Positions 16,380 through 24,501 are shown, counted from the stretch's first letter. The stretch is DNA of 51,120 nt from Collinsella sp. (GCA_019419585.1 DXZQ01000006.1:1-51120); one strand, 5' to 3'. The notes: a model not told the origin generated them from the sequence alone. Numbers and translations are program-made.

Positions 16380-16646
16380 CTAGAACGAGAGGTTGTCGTC
16401 GGTGTTGGCGGCTTCGCCGTCGGCGAGCACGTCGTTGCCGTCGACGTCCTTAAGAAGCACCGAGACCTTCTGCTCGGCATCGGACAGGCGGGTGCGCAGG
16501 CTCTTGAGGAGCTCGACGCCGCGGGTATAGCTCTCGAGCGATTCCTCGAGCTCCATATCGCCCGACTCCAAGCTGCGAATGATGAGCTCCAACTCCTGCG
16601 AGGCCTGCTTGTACGTAAGCTGCTCGACCGGGGTTTTCTCTGCCAT
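16380..16646 (-). CDS. xseB: Exodeoxyribonuclease VII small subunit
   Basis: XseB associates with XseA to form exonuclease VII, which degrades single-stranded DNA from either end. The 88-residue protein shows the family pattern YKQASQELELIIRSLESGDMELEESLESYTRGVELL, predicted as two helices. An acidic tail follows. It lies 42 bases downstream of xseA on the same strand, the usual gene order. AGGAAAGG precedes the ATG. Confidence 0.93.
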   Translation of the reverse strand: MAEKTPVEQLTYKQASQELELIIRSLESGDMELEESLESYTRGVELLKSLRTRLSDAEQKVSVLLKDVDGNDVLADGEAANTDDNLSF

Positions 16647-16688
16647 ATCTGTTTCCTTTCCTAAAGGTTTATCGCTATGAAACGCGGT

Positions 16689-18140
16689 CTACTCGACCGT
16701 ATCGACCGTTGCCGCCACGTTGCCGTCTGCCATGCGCACGCGGATGGCGTCGCCGGGCTTAAAGGTCTTGGCGCTCGTGGCCACCCCATCATCGCTGTAC
16801 GCGATGGAATAGCCGCGGGCAAGCACCTTGAGCGGCGACAGGGCATCAAGCGACGCGGCAGCTCGGCCCAGGTCGGACGCGGGCTTGCTGAGCATCGAAC
16901 GTCCCTGATGCTCCAGACGGGAACTCGCAAGCGTGAGCGCATGGCGCTTGCCATCGAGCCCCGAGGTGCTTGTAACCAGACGCTCGGGCAAGCGCTCAAA
17001 GTTGGAGCGGAATGTCCCGACCGAGCGTACTATGGCGCCCGACAGGCGATCAGCAGTCAGCGCAAGCTCCGATTCGCGACGCTCAACCATAAATGTGGGG
17101 TCGTTGAGGCACGGGCGGCACGCAGCCGCATCGAGTGCATCGCCCAAGCGAGCCGAATAGGTATCCCAGGCACGGCGACCACGCTGATCGAGCATCTCCA
17201 GGTCGACCTGGGCCGACCCAATCATCGATGCCATCGCGGCACCCAGGCGCTGATGGCGCGCCTCGAGTACATCGGCCAACTCCGTCATAGCCGGCGCCAC
17301 CGATTCTGCCGCCGCCGTGGGCGTGGAGGCGCGGCGGTCGCTCACCATGTCGCAAATCGAGGTATCGGGCTCATGGCCAATGCCGGTCACCACGGGCACA
17401 GGACAAGCCGCCACCGCACGGGCAAGCTCCTCGTCGTTGAAGGTCATGAGGTCCTCGAAGGAGCCGCCGCCGCGCACCAGCAAGATGCAGTCGGGCGCTG
17501 GCGTGATGGCGGCGGCACGGCGCAGGCCCTCAATAAGCTCGGCCGGCGCACCCTCGCCTTGAACCTTAGCGCCCACGCAGACGAGCTCGACGAGCGGGTT
17601 GCGACGACGCAATGTGCGCTTGACGTCGTCGATTACGGCACCCGAAAGCGAGGTAACGACCGCCACGCGGGAGCAAAACACCGGGATGCGGCGCTTACGC
17701 GCTTCGTCCATCAGGCCCTCGCGGCGTAGCTTTTCGGCCAGTTGCGCCACTTGTTGACGCAGCAGACCCTCCCCCGCCAGCGAAAACGAGCGAGCGACAA
17801 AGCTCATGCGGCCCGTGGCCTTATAGAGATTGAAGCTGCCCTTAAAGCTCACCTGCATGCCGTCGCGCAGATCGAACGTGCGCTTGAGATAGGCGCCCTT
17901 CCAGATGATGCAGTCGACGGCCGCCGAGTCGTCCTTGATCTGAAAGTAGCAGTGGCCGCTTCGGGCGTTGGGACCACGAAAACCCGTGACCTCGCCCAAA
18001 ACGCTCAGCTGCGGAATGGCATCGAGCGCGCCGGCGGCGATCTCCACCGCCTGGCTCACGCTGAGCTCCTTGCGCTCCTGATCGTCCGAACCGTCGAACT
18101 CGGCGGAAACGGCATTGCCGGTTAGATTCCAGCCCGCCAC
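16689..18140 (-). CDS. xseA: Exodeoxyribonuclease VII large subunit
   Basis: Catalytic subunit of exonuclease VII. It has an N-terminal OB-fold (LSVSQAVEIAAGALDAIPQLSVLGEVTGFRG, then the CYFQIKDDSAAVDCIIWKG stretch) and the XseA catalytic region with VVTSLSGAVIDDV, LLVRGGGSFEDLMTFNDEELARA and TGIGHEPDTSICDMVSDRRASTPTAAAE. A coiled-coil-rich C-terminal part follows. I chose the GTG at 18140: AAAGGAGG lies four bases upstream, whereas ATG codons at 18158 and 18167 would place that site inside the gene and lack one of their own. This gives 483 residues. xseB and the HIT gene follow. Confidence 0.93.
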   Translation of the reverse strand: MAGWNLTGNAVSAEFDGSDDQERKELSVSQAVEIAAGALDAIPQLSVLGEVTGFRGPNARSGHCYFQIKDDSAAVDCIIWKGAYLKRTFDLRDGMQVSFKGSFNLYKATGRMSFVARSFSLAGEGLLRQQVAQLAEKLRREGLMDEARKRRIPVFCSRVAVVTSLSGAVIDDVKRTLRRRNPLVELVCVGAKVQGEGAPAELIEGLRRAAAITPAPDCILLVRGGGSFEDLMTFNDEELARAVAACPVPVVTGIGHEPDTSICDMVSDRRASTPTAAAESVAPAMTELADVLEARHQRLGAAMASMIGSAQVDLEMLDQRGRRAWDTYSARLGDALDAAACRPCLNDPTFMVERRESELALTADRLSGAIVRSVGTFRSNFERLPERLVTSTSGLDGKRHALTLASSRLEHQGRSMLSKPASDLGRAAASLDALSPLKVLARGYSIAYSDDGVATSAKTFKPGDAIRVRMADGNVAATVDTVE

Positions 18141-18209
18141 GCAGCCTCCTTTCGTCATCGTGCACATGGGCTCCGGCCCTGCGCAAATTCAAGTCCAACA
18201 CATAGTACA

Positions 18210-18239
18210 GCGCCGCGGGGACACGAATCCCCGCGGCGC
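18210..18239. repeat. Perfect 12-bp hairpin between the zinc peptidase and xseA
   Basis: GCGCCGCGGGGA (18210-18221) pairs perfectly with TCCCCGCGGCGC (18228-18239). It follows the zinc peptidase stop (minus strand) by 16 bases. There is no T-tract, so it may act as an mRNA 3' stabiliser or Rho-dependent end. Confidence 0.65.
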
Positions 18240-18255
18240 CTGCCTGTCCCATTTG

Positions 18256-18960
18256 TTATCGGTTGGAGTTTCTGTTGTAGCGAGCCATAAGATAGAGCAG
18301 CTGAATAATCGAGGTGAGCGCCGCAGCCACATAGGTAAGCGCGGCGGCCGTCAGCACCTTCTTGGCACCGTTGACCTGCTTGGAGCTCATACCCGACTGC
18401 TCAATATACGCCACGGCACGCCGGCTGGCATCAATCTCAACCGGCAGCGTAACCAGTTGGAACAGCACGCTAAACGAGAAGAAGATCAGTGCGAGGGTCG
18501 TGAGTCCCGCGATGTTCATAAACAGGCCCAAGAGCAACACGATGGTCCAGGTGTTCTGGGTAAAGTTGACGACCGGCACGAGGGCGGTGCGAACCTTCAT
18601 CATGGCGTAACCGCTTTGACGCTGGGCGGCATGGCCCGCCTCGTGGCAGGCGACGGCAACGCTTGCGACCGACCCGCCCGAACGGTTGGCATCCGAGAGA
18701 TACAGGTTATTGTCCTGCGGGTTGTAATGGTCGGTGAGCTCGCCGGCGACACCCTTGATACCCACGGCGTTGCAGCCGTTGGCGTCGAGCATGCGGCGAG
18801 CGACCGTGGCGCCCGTGTCGCCGTCCGAGCGAACCTTGGACCAGGTTTTGTACGTCGAGTTGATATAGTTCTGTGCGGCAAGACCAATCACCGTGCAGAC
18901 AAGAACAACCAGCAGGTACAGCGGGTCGATGCCAAAGCCGTATCCATAGTAATAAGGCAT
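18256..18960 (-). CDS. Membrane zinc metallopeptidase (YugP-like)
   Basis: A 234-residue protein of the neutral zinc metallopeptidase family typified by YugP of Bacillus. It has a hydrophobic N-terminal segment (about residues 12-30), the zinc-binding HEAGH at 106-110 (ACHEAGHAAQ), a LPVEIDASRRA segment with the probable third ligand, and three more hydrophobic stretches in the second half. Physiological substrates are unknown. It lies between rnd (64 bases upstream, same strand) and xseA. Confidence 0.85.
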   Translation of the reverse strand: MPYYYGYGFGIDPLYLLVVLVCTVIGLAAQNYINSTYKTWSKVRSDGDTGATVARRMLDANGCNAVGIKGVAGELTDHYNPQDNNLYLSDANRSGGSVASVAVACHEAGHAAQRQSGYAMMKVRTALVPVVNFTQNTWTIVLLLGLFMNIAGLTTLALIFFSFSVLFQLVTLPVEIDASRRAVAYIEQSGMSSKQVNGAKKVLTAAALTYVAAALTSIIQLLYLMARYNRNSNR

Positions 18961-19024
18961 GCGAATTCCTCCGAATCGAGTTACACGTTGGAGGCATTCT
19001 ACCCACTCAAGCGGCTAGGCTTCC

Positions 19025-20158
19025 TTACAGCAATTCAATTTTGCCATCTTTGACCGTCAACCCCATGTTGCCCGAGAGCAGATCGTCCAGGCGCGAGCCC
19101 ACAAGCTCAAAGCGCCAGCCTTCGCGCAAGGGGCTCTGCTCGGGATGCTCAATGTAGTCGGCCAGGTCATCGCGCGAGGCAATGACCGAGGTCGCCACTC
19201 CCGAGCGTTCGGCAACCAGGCGGATGAGCGCGTACATGAGATCCGTCACGCTCTCCAACTCCGGAGAGATCTGGCGATGCCCGCGCACCATGAGCGGCAG
19301 GCGATCGTGCGGGCAGCTTGCGCCGCGCTTGATGGCCATGAGCGCACCGTCCACGTCGCGCTCCCCCAACTGATCGGTACCGCGAATGCTGCGGAACTCC
19401 TCAACGCGCACGGGATTGCGTTTAACGAGCGCAAGCAGCGTGTCATCGGACATGACCCATTTGCGCGGGATGTTGCGGCGCTCGGCGCGGTCCTCGCGCC
19501 AGGCGGCGAGCTCGCGCGCGATACCCAGCTGGTGACGACTGCACGAGTTGATGCGTTTGACCTTGCGGAACGCCTCGTGGCGATCGGCGCGATAGTGCGA
19601 CTCGTCAGCCAGCGGGCGCAGCTCGTCGAGCACCCAGTCCACGCGGCCCAGCTCGCGCAGGCGGCTCATCATCTCGGTATAGGCCACGATCAGATACTTG
19701 ACGTCATCGATCGCGTACTCAATCTGCTTATCGGTCAGCGGGCGACGCGACCAGTCGGTCAGTGACTCGGTCTTGGGCAATGAGACGCCGCAAAACGTCT
19801 GCACGAGCGCGCCGTAGGAAATCTGCTGACGCTCGCCCAAAAAGGCGGCGGCCACCTGCGTGTCAAAAATCGGACGCGGCAGCACGCCTACGGTATGGAG
19901 CATGACCTCCATATCCTGCGAGCAGGCGTGGAAGACCTTGGTCACGCTCTCGTCGGCCATAAGCTCGGCCAGCGGCGATAGGTCGTCGATTACCAGGGGA
20001 TCGACCGCTACGCTCTCGGCAGGGGTGGCAATCTGAACCAAACACAGACGCGGATGGAACGTGCGCTCGCGCAAAAACTCGGTATCGACGGCAATCGCGT
20101 CGAACTCACGGGCGCGCTGGCAAAAGTCGAGTAGAGCCTGATGTGTGGAAATGTACAT
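19025..20158 (-). CDS. rnd: Ribonuclease D
   Basis: A 3'-5' exoribonuclease of the DEDD family that trims tRNA and other small RNAs. The DEDDy motifs are visible: IAVDTEFLRERTF, KVFHACSQDMEVM, and YAIDDVKYLI with the final Tyr/Asp. An HRDC-type region follows (RELAAWREDRAERRNIPRKWVMSDDTLL). At 377 residues it is a normal length. I chose the ATG at 20158 (MYISTHQALLDFC), the usual N-terminus; a GTG 36 bases upstream is in frame but adds an untypical extension. The ribosome binding site is weak (GGGTTGAT). The divergent lipid kinase starts 99 bases away. Confidence 0.9.
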   Translation of the reverse strand: MYISTHQALLDFCQRAREFDAIAVDTEFLRERTFHPRLCLVQIATPAESVAVDPLVIDDLSPLAELMADESVTKVFHACSQDMEVMLHTVGVLPRPIFDTQVAAAFLGERQQISYGALVQTFCGVSLPKTESLTDWSRRPLTDKQIEYAIDDVKYLIVAYTEMMSRLRELGRVDWVLDELRPLADESHYRADRHEAFRKVKRINSCSRHQLGIARELAAWREDRAERRNIPRKWVMSDDTLLALVKRNPVRVEEFRSIRGTDQLGERDVDGALMAIKRGASCPHDRLPLMVRGHRQISPELESVTDLMYALIRLVAERSGVATSVIASRDDLADYIEHPEQSPLREGWRFELVGSRLDDLLSGNMGLTVKDGKIELL

Positions 20159-20256
20159 ATCAACCCATCGAATAAGGTTAGGCCCGAAAAACACGGGTAG
20201 GATATCGGCATTGCCTTACAACTATACTCGGTTAGTCACAGAACGGGAACGTAAGT

Positions 20257-21174
20257 ATGCGCTGCCTTATCATCCACAACCCGGCATCGGGCCCCAGCTC
20301 AGATGAAATCTACGCATTCACGCACGCCCTCGCGCAGGGCGGCGACGAGGTCGTGATGCGTTTTATCGGCGATGGTATGGAACCCGAGGATGCCGTGGCG
20401 GACGTGCGCGAATTCGATCGCGTGGTCGTTTCGGGCGGCGACGGCACCGTCTCCAACGTGCTCGACCAGATGCGCGGGTGCGGTGTCCCCACGCTCGTTT
20501 TCCCCTCTGGCACAGCCTGCCTGTTCTTTAACAACATCGGTAATGCCCCCGAGGCAGCGGCGCTTGCCAAGGCTTGCCGCGCCGGTCGCACGGTCAAAGT
20601 GGACATGGGCGAGCTCTTTTGGCTCGACGAGAACGGCAACGAGAAGCGCCACGGCTTCATCATCATCGCCGGCTCGGGCTTCGACGCCGAGATCATGATG
20701 AAGGCCGCCCCCACCAAAAACGACATCGGCGAGATCGCCTACTTCCTCTCCGCGCTCGCCACGCCCAACCCCACGGTGGCGCACTTTACTATTGAGCACG
20801 ACGGCATTGTCGAGGAGCTCGACGGCATCTGCTGCATGGCCGGCAACACCTCGGTCATCCAAAACGACATCAACCTGTTCCCCGACTGCCGCATGAACGA
20901 TGGCATGGTCGACATTGCGGTCATCGAACCCGTAAAAACTGTGCAGCTTCTACCGACTGTGATCACCGCCGCACTCGACCCCGCCGGCAAGGTACTCGGC
21001 CGCCCGCAGTTCAAGATCATCCAAACCAAGGAAGCCAAGATCACCTGCACCCCATCGCTGGGCATGCAGTTCGATGGCGAGATTATCTCCAGCAATTCGG
21101 GCGTCTTTGGAGCCCGCGCGCTTCCGCAATGCCTCGACCTCATCGTCGACGAATTCTCCCCGCTCGGAAAATAG
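20257..21174 (+). CDS. Diacylglycerol/lipid kinase family protein
   Basis: A 305-residue member of the DagK/YegS/LCB5 fold, which phosphorylates diacylglycerol or related lipids at the membrane. It starts with the typical RCLIIHNPASG, then VVVSGGDGTVSNVLDQM (nucleotide-binding glycine loop) and FPSGTACLFFNN. GSGFDAEIM and the late MQFDGE are also family-like. No transmembrane segment is present. A 30-residue membrane peptide gene begins ten bases after its stop, with a ribosome binding site overlapping the stop codon. Confidence 0.85.
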   Translation: MRCLIIHNPASGPSSDEIYAFTHALAQGGDEVVMRFIGDGMEPEDAVADVREFDRVVVSGGDGTVSNVLDQMRGCGVPTLVFPSGTACLFFNNIGNAPEAAALAKACRAGRTVKVDMGELFWLDENGNEKRHGFIIIAGSGFDAEIMMKAAPTKNDIGEIAYFLSALATPNPTVAHFTIEHDGIVEELDGICCMAGNTSVIQNDINLFPDCRMNDGMVDIAVIEPVKTVQLLPTVITAALDPAGKVLGRPQFKIIQTKEAKITCTPSLGMQFDGEIISSNSGVFGARALPQCLDLIVDEFSPLGK

Positions 21175-21183
21175 GAGGACCCT

Positions 21184-21276
21184 ATGAACGACAATCCCCT
21201 GCTCGGCTTTATCATCATCGTTTTGGCCATGCTCGTCGGCTATGCGATCAACGTGATCCACCGCCGGAAGAAGTAA
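21184..21276 (+). CDS. 30-residue single-span membrane peptide
   Basis: The ATG at 21184 is preceded by AGGAGG (21173-21178), a perfect ribosome binding site that overlaps the TAG stop of the lipid kinase. The frame encodes MNDNPLLGFIIIVLAML followed by VGYAINVIHRRKK: a short polar start, one hydrophobic helix and a basic cytoplasmic end. This is a typical small membrane protein. It is probably cotranscribed with the lipid kinase and followed by a terminator. I do not recognise the family. The strong ribosome binding site and clean topology argue that it is real. Confidence 0.7.
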   Translation: MNDNPLLGFIIIVLAMLVGYAINVIHRRKK

Positions 21277-21311
21277 TTCCATATTGGCATGATATTCATC
21301 CAATTATCGTC

Positions 21312-21355
21312 TCCCCTGCCGTTTATGCATTTGCCAAACAGCAGGGGATTCTCAT
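21312..21355 (+). terminator. Terminator after the lipid kinase/small peptide pair
   Basis: TCCCCTGC (21312-21319) pairs with GCAGGGGA (21341-21348), with additional GTTT/AAAC pairing inside. A T-rich stretch (TTCTCATTT) follows. Confidence 0.65.
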
Positions 21356-21540
21356 TTCGGGCATTCCCAGCTACTTTATTCGGCTACAGTAATTGCAGGG
21401 CGTCTTTATTAAAATAAAGCTACAAACTGAGTATAATTAACCGCTCATCGCATATTTCATCACGCTTATCGAGTAAGTTTCTTTCATAGATGAATATTGT
21501 TTCTAGTTCGTTGCGCTAATGAGGTGTCTTTATTGGCTGA

Positions 21541-21562
21541 AGCCCTCTGGCGACAGAGGGCT
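21541..21562 (+). promoter_or_regulatory. Leader hairpin before the C69 dipeptidase gene
   Basis: AGCCCTCTG (21541-21549) pairs perfectly with CAGAGGGCT (21554-21562) around GCGA; TTTCGC follows. It ends 20 bases before the ATG and just before the GGGAGGG ribosome binding site. It could be a weak attenuator or a 5' stabilising stem. Confidence 0.5.
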
Positions 21563-21582
21563 TTCGCACGCTGGGAGGGAAA

Positions 21583-23529
21583 ATGAGGAAAACTCACCCC
21601 GTCAACGCGCTCAAGAAGCTAGGCATAGGCCTCGCCTTTGGAGCTGCAACCATCATGTCCATGCCGACCTCTGCGCTCGCCTGCACGCAGGTCTATATGG
21701 GCAACAAGCTGACGGCCGACGGTAATACGTACTACGGCCGTGCTGAGGACTACCGCAAGCGTTACCTCAAGCACTTTGGCATCGAGCCTTCGTTTGGCCC
21801 TGGTCACACCTACAGCTCGGATGAGTCTGCATTCGTGTATACCTCGACCAAGACCTCGTATCGCTACACCTATGTGCGTGACTACCCCAGTCAGTGGGAC
21901 GAGCGCTGGGATGCCTACTCCGAGGCTGGCATCAACGAGAAGGGTGTCTCCTGCTCCGCCACGCTGACCACCTACATGAATGCAGCTGCCAAGGCTGCGG
22001 ACCCCCTGACCGATACTGGCATTGGCGAATATAGCTACGGCAGCGTAATCTTGGGCGAAAGCGCCACGGCACGTGAGGGTGTCGAGCTCCTCGGCAAGAT
22101 CATCGACGACCAGGGCGCCTGCGGCAACGACCAGATTATCATCTCCGACAACAATGAGACCTGGCTGTTCGCCGCACTTTCCGGCCATCAGTGGATCGCC
22201 ATGAAGCTCACCGATGACATCGCCTCGCTTAACCCCAACATCGGCAACCTCAACTACAAGGTTGACCTCAACGACACCGAGAACTGCCTCCACTCCGAGG
22301 GCATCGAATCTATGCCCAAGGAGAAGGGCTTCGCCAAGTACTTCGATGATGGCCAGTTCGACGTTGCCCAGACCTACGGCGAGGAAATTAGCGAAAATGC
22401 CATGCACTCTTGGACACGTTATGTCCAGGGTCGCGCTTACTTCGATGCGCCGCTCACCGAGGGCACCGACTATAAGATCGTAAAGGACACGCGCGAAAAC
22501 GCCCGCGCCACGACCGGCGCTCTGCCCTTCGAGGCACAGCCCCTGTTCTTCCAGCCTGGCAAATCCAACTGGAACACCTTTGAGATGATCCGCGCGTTTG
22601 GCAACCGCGGCGAGAAGGCCCCGGGCCTCAACGCCAACACCGACGGCGCCTACGCCATCGGTACCGAAAGCAACAGCGAGATCAACCTCTTCCAGATTCG
22701 CGATGGCCTCGATCCCGAGATCGCAACCATCCAATGGGAAATGCTCTCCCGCGCCGCGTACTCCGTCGCCATCCCCTTCTACTCCGCACTGCTCACCGAG
22801 GTTAGCCCGTATTTCAGCGACCAGACCGTCTCCTACGATCACTGCAAAGAGACGGACATCGTAAACAACGAAGAACCCGAGAACTCCATCAATTACGTCC
22901 TCATGGACATCAGCTCCCTCTGCTTCGAGCATCCCGAGCTGCTCGGCGTCAACGTCCGCACCTACCTCGACGCCCTCCAGAACGAGCTCGTCGAGCAGAA
23001 CTTGGAAGTCGACGAGGTCATGCAGGCCACCGAGGGCACCGAGGCCCGTACCGCCCTGGCAAACAAGGCCGGCAATGCTGCCACCGAGAACACCTACGTC
23101 AAGTGCAAGGCCTTGCTCCAGGAGATGCGCGCCTATCTGAAGGCTGAGAACTTCGACCAGCCCTTCACCCCGAGCGACCTGAACACCGAGACCAACGGCC
23201 TCAAGGTGTCCATCACCTACGCCAAGGATGCTCTTTCCACCGATCCGGTAACCCCGGATCAGCCTGGCACTCCCGAGCAGCCTGGTACTCCTGAGCAGCC
23301 CGGTACCCCCGAGCAGCCCGCTAAGCCCGAGCAGCCCACCACCAAGCCCGAGAAGCCTGGCAAGTCGGACACCACGACCACGGTAACCACCAACAAGACG
23401 AACGCCAAGGGCGGCCTGCCCACCACCGGTGATCGTTTTGATGGCCGCGTGGTGGCTGCATTCGCCATCGCTGGCGTTGCCGTCATCTCCGCGGGCGGTT
23501 ACTTCCTCTACCGTCGCAATAAGGAGTAA
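21583..23529 (+). CDS. Secreted, cell-wall-anchored C69 family dipeptidase
   Basis: A 648-residue Ntn-hydrolase of peptidase family C69 (PepD-like). A signal peptide (about residues 1-33, ending SALA) is followed at once by CTQVYMG. Family C69 uses an N-terminal Cys as nucleophile, so signal peptidase cleavage before Cys34 would itself expose the catalytic residue. Conserved blocks include DGNTYYGRAEDY, the SCSATLT region and DNNETWLFAALSG. After about residue 545 comes a Pro/Gly/Thr-rich stalk with PGTPEQ repeats, then LPTTGD, a hydrophobic helix and a basic YRRNKE end: a sortase signal. The enzyme would sit on the cell wall and trim peptides. GGGAGGG precedes the ATG. Confidence 0.92.
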   Translation: MRKTHPVNALKKLGIGLAFGAATIMSMPTSALACTQVYMGNKLTADGNTYYGRAEDYRKRYLKHFGIEPSFGPGHTYSSDESAFVYTSTKTSYRYTYVRDYPSQWDERWDAYSEAGINEKGVSCSATLTTYMNAAAKAADPLTDTGIGEYSYGSVILGESATAREGVELLGKIIDDQGACGNDQIIISDNNETWLFAALSGHQWIAMKLTDDIASLNPNIGNLNYKVDLNDTENCLHSEGIESMPKEKGFAKYFDDGQFDVAQTYGEEISENAMHSWTRYVQGRAYFDAPLTEGTDYKIVKDTRENARATTGALPFEAQPLFFQPGKSNWNTFEMIRAFGNRGEKAPGLNANTDGAYAIGTESNSEINLFQIRDGLDPEIATIQWEMLSRAAYSVAIPFYSALLTEVSPYFSDQTVSYDHCKETDIVNNEEPENSINYVLMDISSLCFEHPELLGVNVRTYLDALQNELVEQNLEVDEVMQATEGTEARTALANKAGNAATENTYVKCKALLQEMRAYLKAENFDQPFTPSDLNTETNGLKVSITYAKDALSTDPVTPDQPGTPEQPGTPEQPGTPEQPAKPEQPTTKPEKPGKSDTTTTVTTNKTNAKGGLPTTGDRFDGRVVAAFAIAGVAVISAGGYFLYRRNKE

Positions 23530-23537
23530 CGTCTTAG

Positions 23538-23588
23538 CTGAGCGGGCAAGGCAGCAATGGCAGCCTCGCCCGCTCAGCCCGCTCTTTT
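23538..23588 (+). terminator. Terminator after the C69 dipeptidase
   Basis: CTGAGCGGGC (23538-23547) pairs perfectly with GCCCGCTCAG (23568-23577), with GGC/GCC pairs inside; the tail CCCGCTCTTTT follows. Confidence 0.75.
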
Positions 23589-23591
23589 GAC

Positions 23592-23628
23592 CGGCGGGAA
23601 ACCCGCCTGAAATCTTTTTAAAAAGATT
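23592..23628. repeat. Two adjacent hairpins upstream of the Trp leader
   Basis: GGCGGG-AAA-CCCGCC (23592-23606) is followed by the palindrome AAATCTTTTTAAAAAGATTT (23609-23628). They lie between the dipeptidase terminator and the leader peptide. The second is AT-only and could be a backup terminator or a promoter-proximal palindrome. A possible -10 (TATAGT) lies at 23652-23657. Confidence 0.5.
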
Positions 23629-23715
23629 TCCCCGCACACACTTCGCTGTGCTATAGTGCAGCGCAACAGCAACTAGGTGCGACCGCGCCACGGCATCACG
23701 AAAGGAGCCACCGAC

Positions 23716-23784
23716 ATGAAGAACACGATGAAGTCTCTCAACAACTGGTGGTGGCGTGATGCGAATACGATCGGTCGACAGTGA
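23716..23784 (+). CDS. Trp-rich leader peptide of the ECF transporter operon
   Basis: AAAGGAG (23701-23707) stands eight bases before an ATG that opens 22 codons, MKNTMKSLNNWWWRDANT followed by IGRQ, and a TGA at 23782. Three consecutive TGG codons (23746-23754) are the hallmark of a tryptophan attenuator leader. A strong terminator hairpin lies 37 bases after its stop, and the first structural gene downstream is a TrpP-like transporter. Ribosomes would stall at the WWW codons when charged Trp-tRNA is scarce and so prevent termination. The peptide itself probably has no other function. Confidence 0.85.
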   Translation: MKNTMKSLNNWWWRDANTIGRQ

Positions 23785-23851
23785 GTCCCTCACGCCTGTT
23801 TTTGCGCTCTAGGTGATTGGAAGGCCTCCGGTTTCGACCGGGGGCCTTTTT
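23746..23851 (+). promoter_or_regulatory. Ribosome-mediated tryptophan attenuator
   Basis: Segment 1, GGCGTGA at 23753-23759, overlaps the last Trp codon and can pair with segment 2, TCACGCC at 23790-23796. The terminator arms are 23821-23832 and 23837-23848. A small competing hairpin GTGAG-TCC-CTCAC (23781-23793) spans the stop codon. A possible antiterminator is GCCT (23794-23797) with AGGC (23822-23825) in the first terminator arm, but it is short; folding is needed to define the 2:3 pairing. Confidence 0.7.
23821..23851 (+). terminator. Attenuator terminator hairpin
   Basis: AAGGCCTCCGGT (23821-23832) pairs with ACCGGGGGCCTT (23837-23848), twelve pairs with one G-U, around a TTCG tetraloop. 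With the last two stem bases the T run is TTTTT (23847-23851). It lies 77 bases before the TrpP start. Confidence 0.88.
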
Positions 23852-23928
23852 CTATCTCGAGCCCGATCGCATTCGCATCACGCGCCTCCGCTTTTCTCTT
23901 GCACCCCCATTCCGAAAGGATTTTCACC

Positions 23929-24501
23929 ATGTCTCAGAACACCACCGCCGCCCAGCCCCGCACCGTCCAGACCGCCGACCGCGGCAAACTCGACGTCCGC
24001 GCTCTCGTCCTGCTCGCCATCCTGCTCGCTGCAGGCTTCATCCTCAACTTCACCGTCGGCAAGGCCATCTCGGGCATCTCGGGCGGCATGATCAGCCCCG
24101 AGTTCATCATCTCGGCCTTCTGCCTCACCATCCTGGTCGTTCGCCCCAACATCGGCCAGGCGCTCGTCATTGGCCTCATCTCGGCAGCCGTGATCCAGAT
24201 CACCACCACTTCGCCGTTCGTCGATTTTGCCGCCGAGGGCATCGCCGCCATGCTCATGGCCGGCATCGTCAACGCCGCCGGCAAGAACGGTCAGGTCAAG
24301 CCCGCGATCGCCATTGTCGCAACCTTCCTGACCACCTTTGTCTCCGGCGTCATCTTCATGGTCATCAAGATGGCCATGCTCGGCGTGGTCGGCGAGCTCG
24401 CCGCCGCCATGTTGCCCGTCGTCGCCATGACCGCCGTCTTTAACGCCATTCTGGTCGGCGCCCTCTACTTGCCCATCCAGAAGGCCCTGAAGCTCAACTA
24501 A
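23929..24501 (+). CDS. trpP: ECF transporter S component, tryptophan-type (TrpP-like)
   Basis: A 190-residue membrane protein with a polar N-terminus (about residues 1-24) and five or six hydrophobic segments, as in substrate-binding S components of energy-coupling-factor importers. Regions such as GKAISGISGGMISPEFIISAF and FVDFAAEGIAAMLMAGIVNA resemble TrpP-type proteins. The Trp-codon leader directly upstream supports tryptophan as the substrate. The ATG at 23929 follows AAAGGA with eight bases spacing; a possible start 30 bases earlier has no such site. The ATPase and T-component genes follow, separated by 213 bases containing two repeat elements. Specificity is inferred from the attenuator and family resemblance. 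Confidence 0.82.
   Translation: MSQNTTAAQPRTVQTADRGKLDVRALVLLAILLAAGFILNFTVGKAISGISGGMISPEFIISAFCLTILVVRPNIGQALVIGLISAAVIQITTTSPFVDFAAEGIAAMLMAGIVNAAGKNGQVKPAIAIVATFLTTFVSGVIFMVIKMAMLGVVGELAAAMLPVVAMTAVFNAILVGALYLPIQKALKLN

Larger units (their letters stand above)
21277..21582 (+). other. Intergenic region upstream of the C69 dipeptidase gene
   Basis: A 306-base AT-rich gap without a gene. It holds the terminator of the lipid kinase pair, a TATAAT promoter candidate at 21432-21437 with a poorly matching -35, and a hairpin directly before the next ribosome binding site. Confidence 0.6.

Noticed and set aside
23260..23345. Short tandem repeats considered as a CRISPR-like array
   Set aside because: They are in-frame PGTPEQ repeats of the wall-spanning stalk of the C69 protein, 18 bases long without spacers.
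21619..23793. 724-codon open frame on the minus strand opposite the C69 dipeptidase
   Set aside because: It mirrors the codon bias of a secure gene on the other strand, has no ribosome binding site or conserved motifs, and runs through a terminator and the Trp leader.
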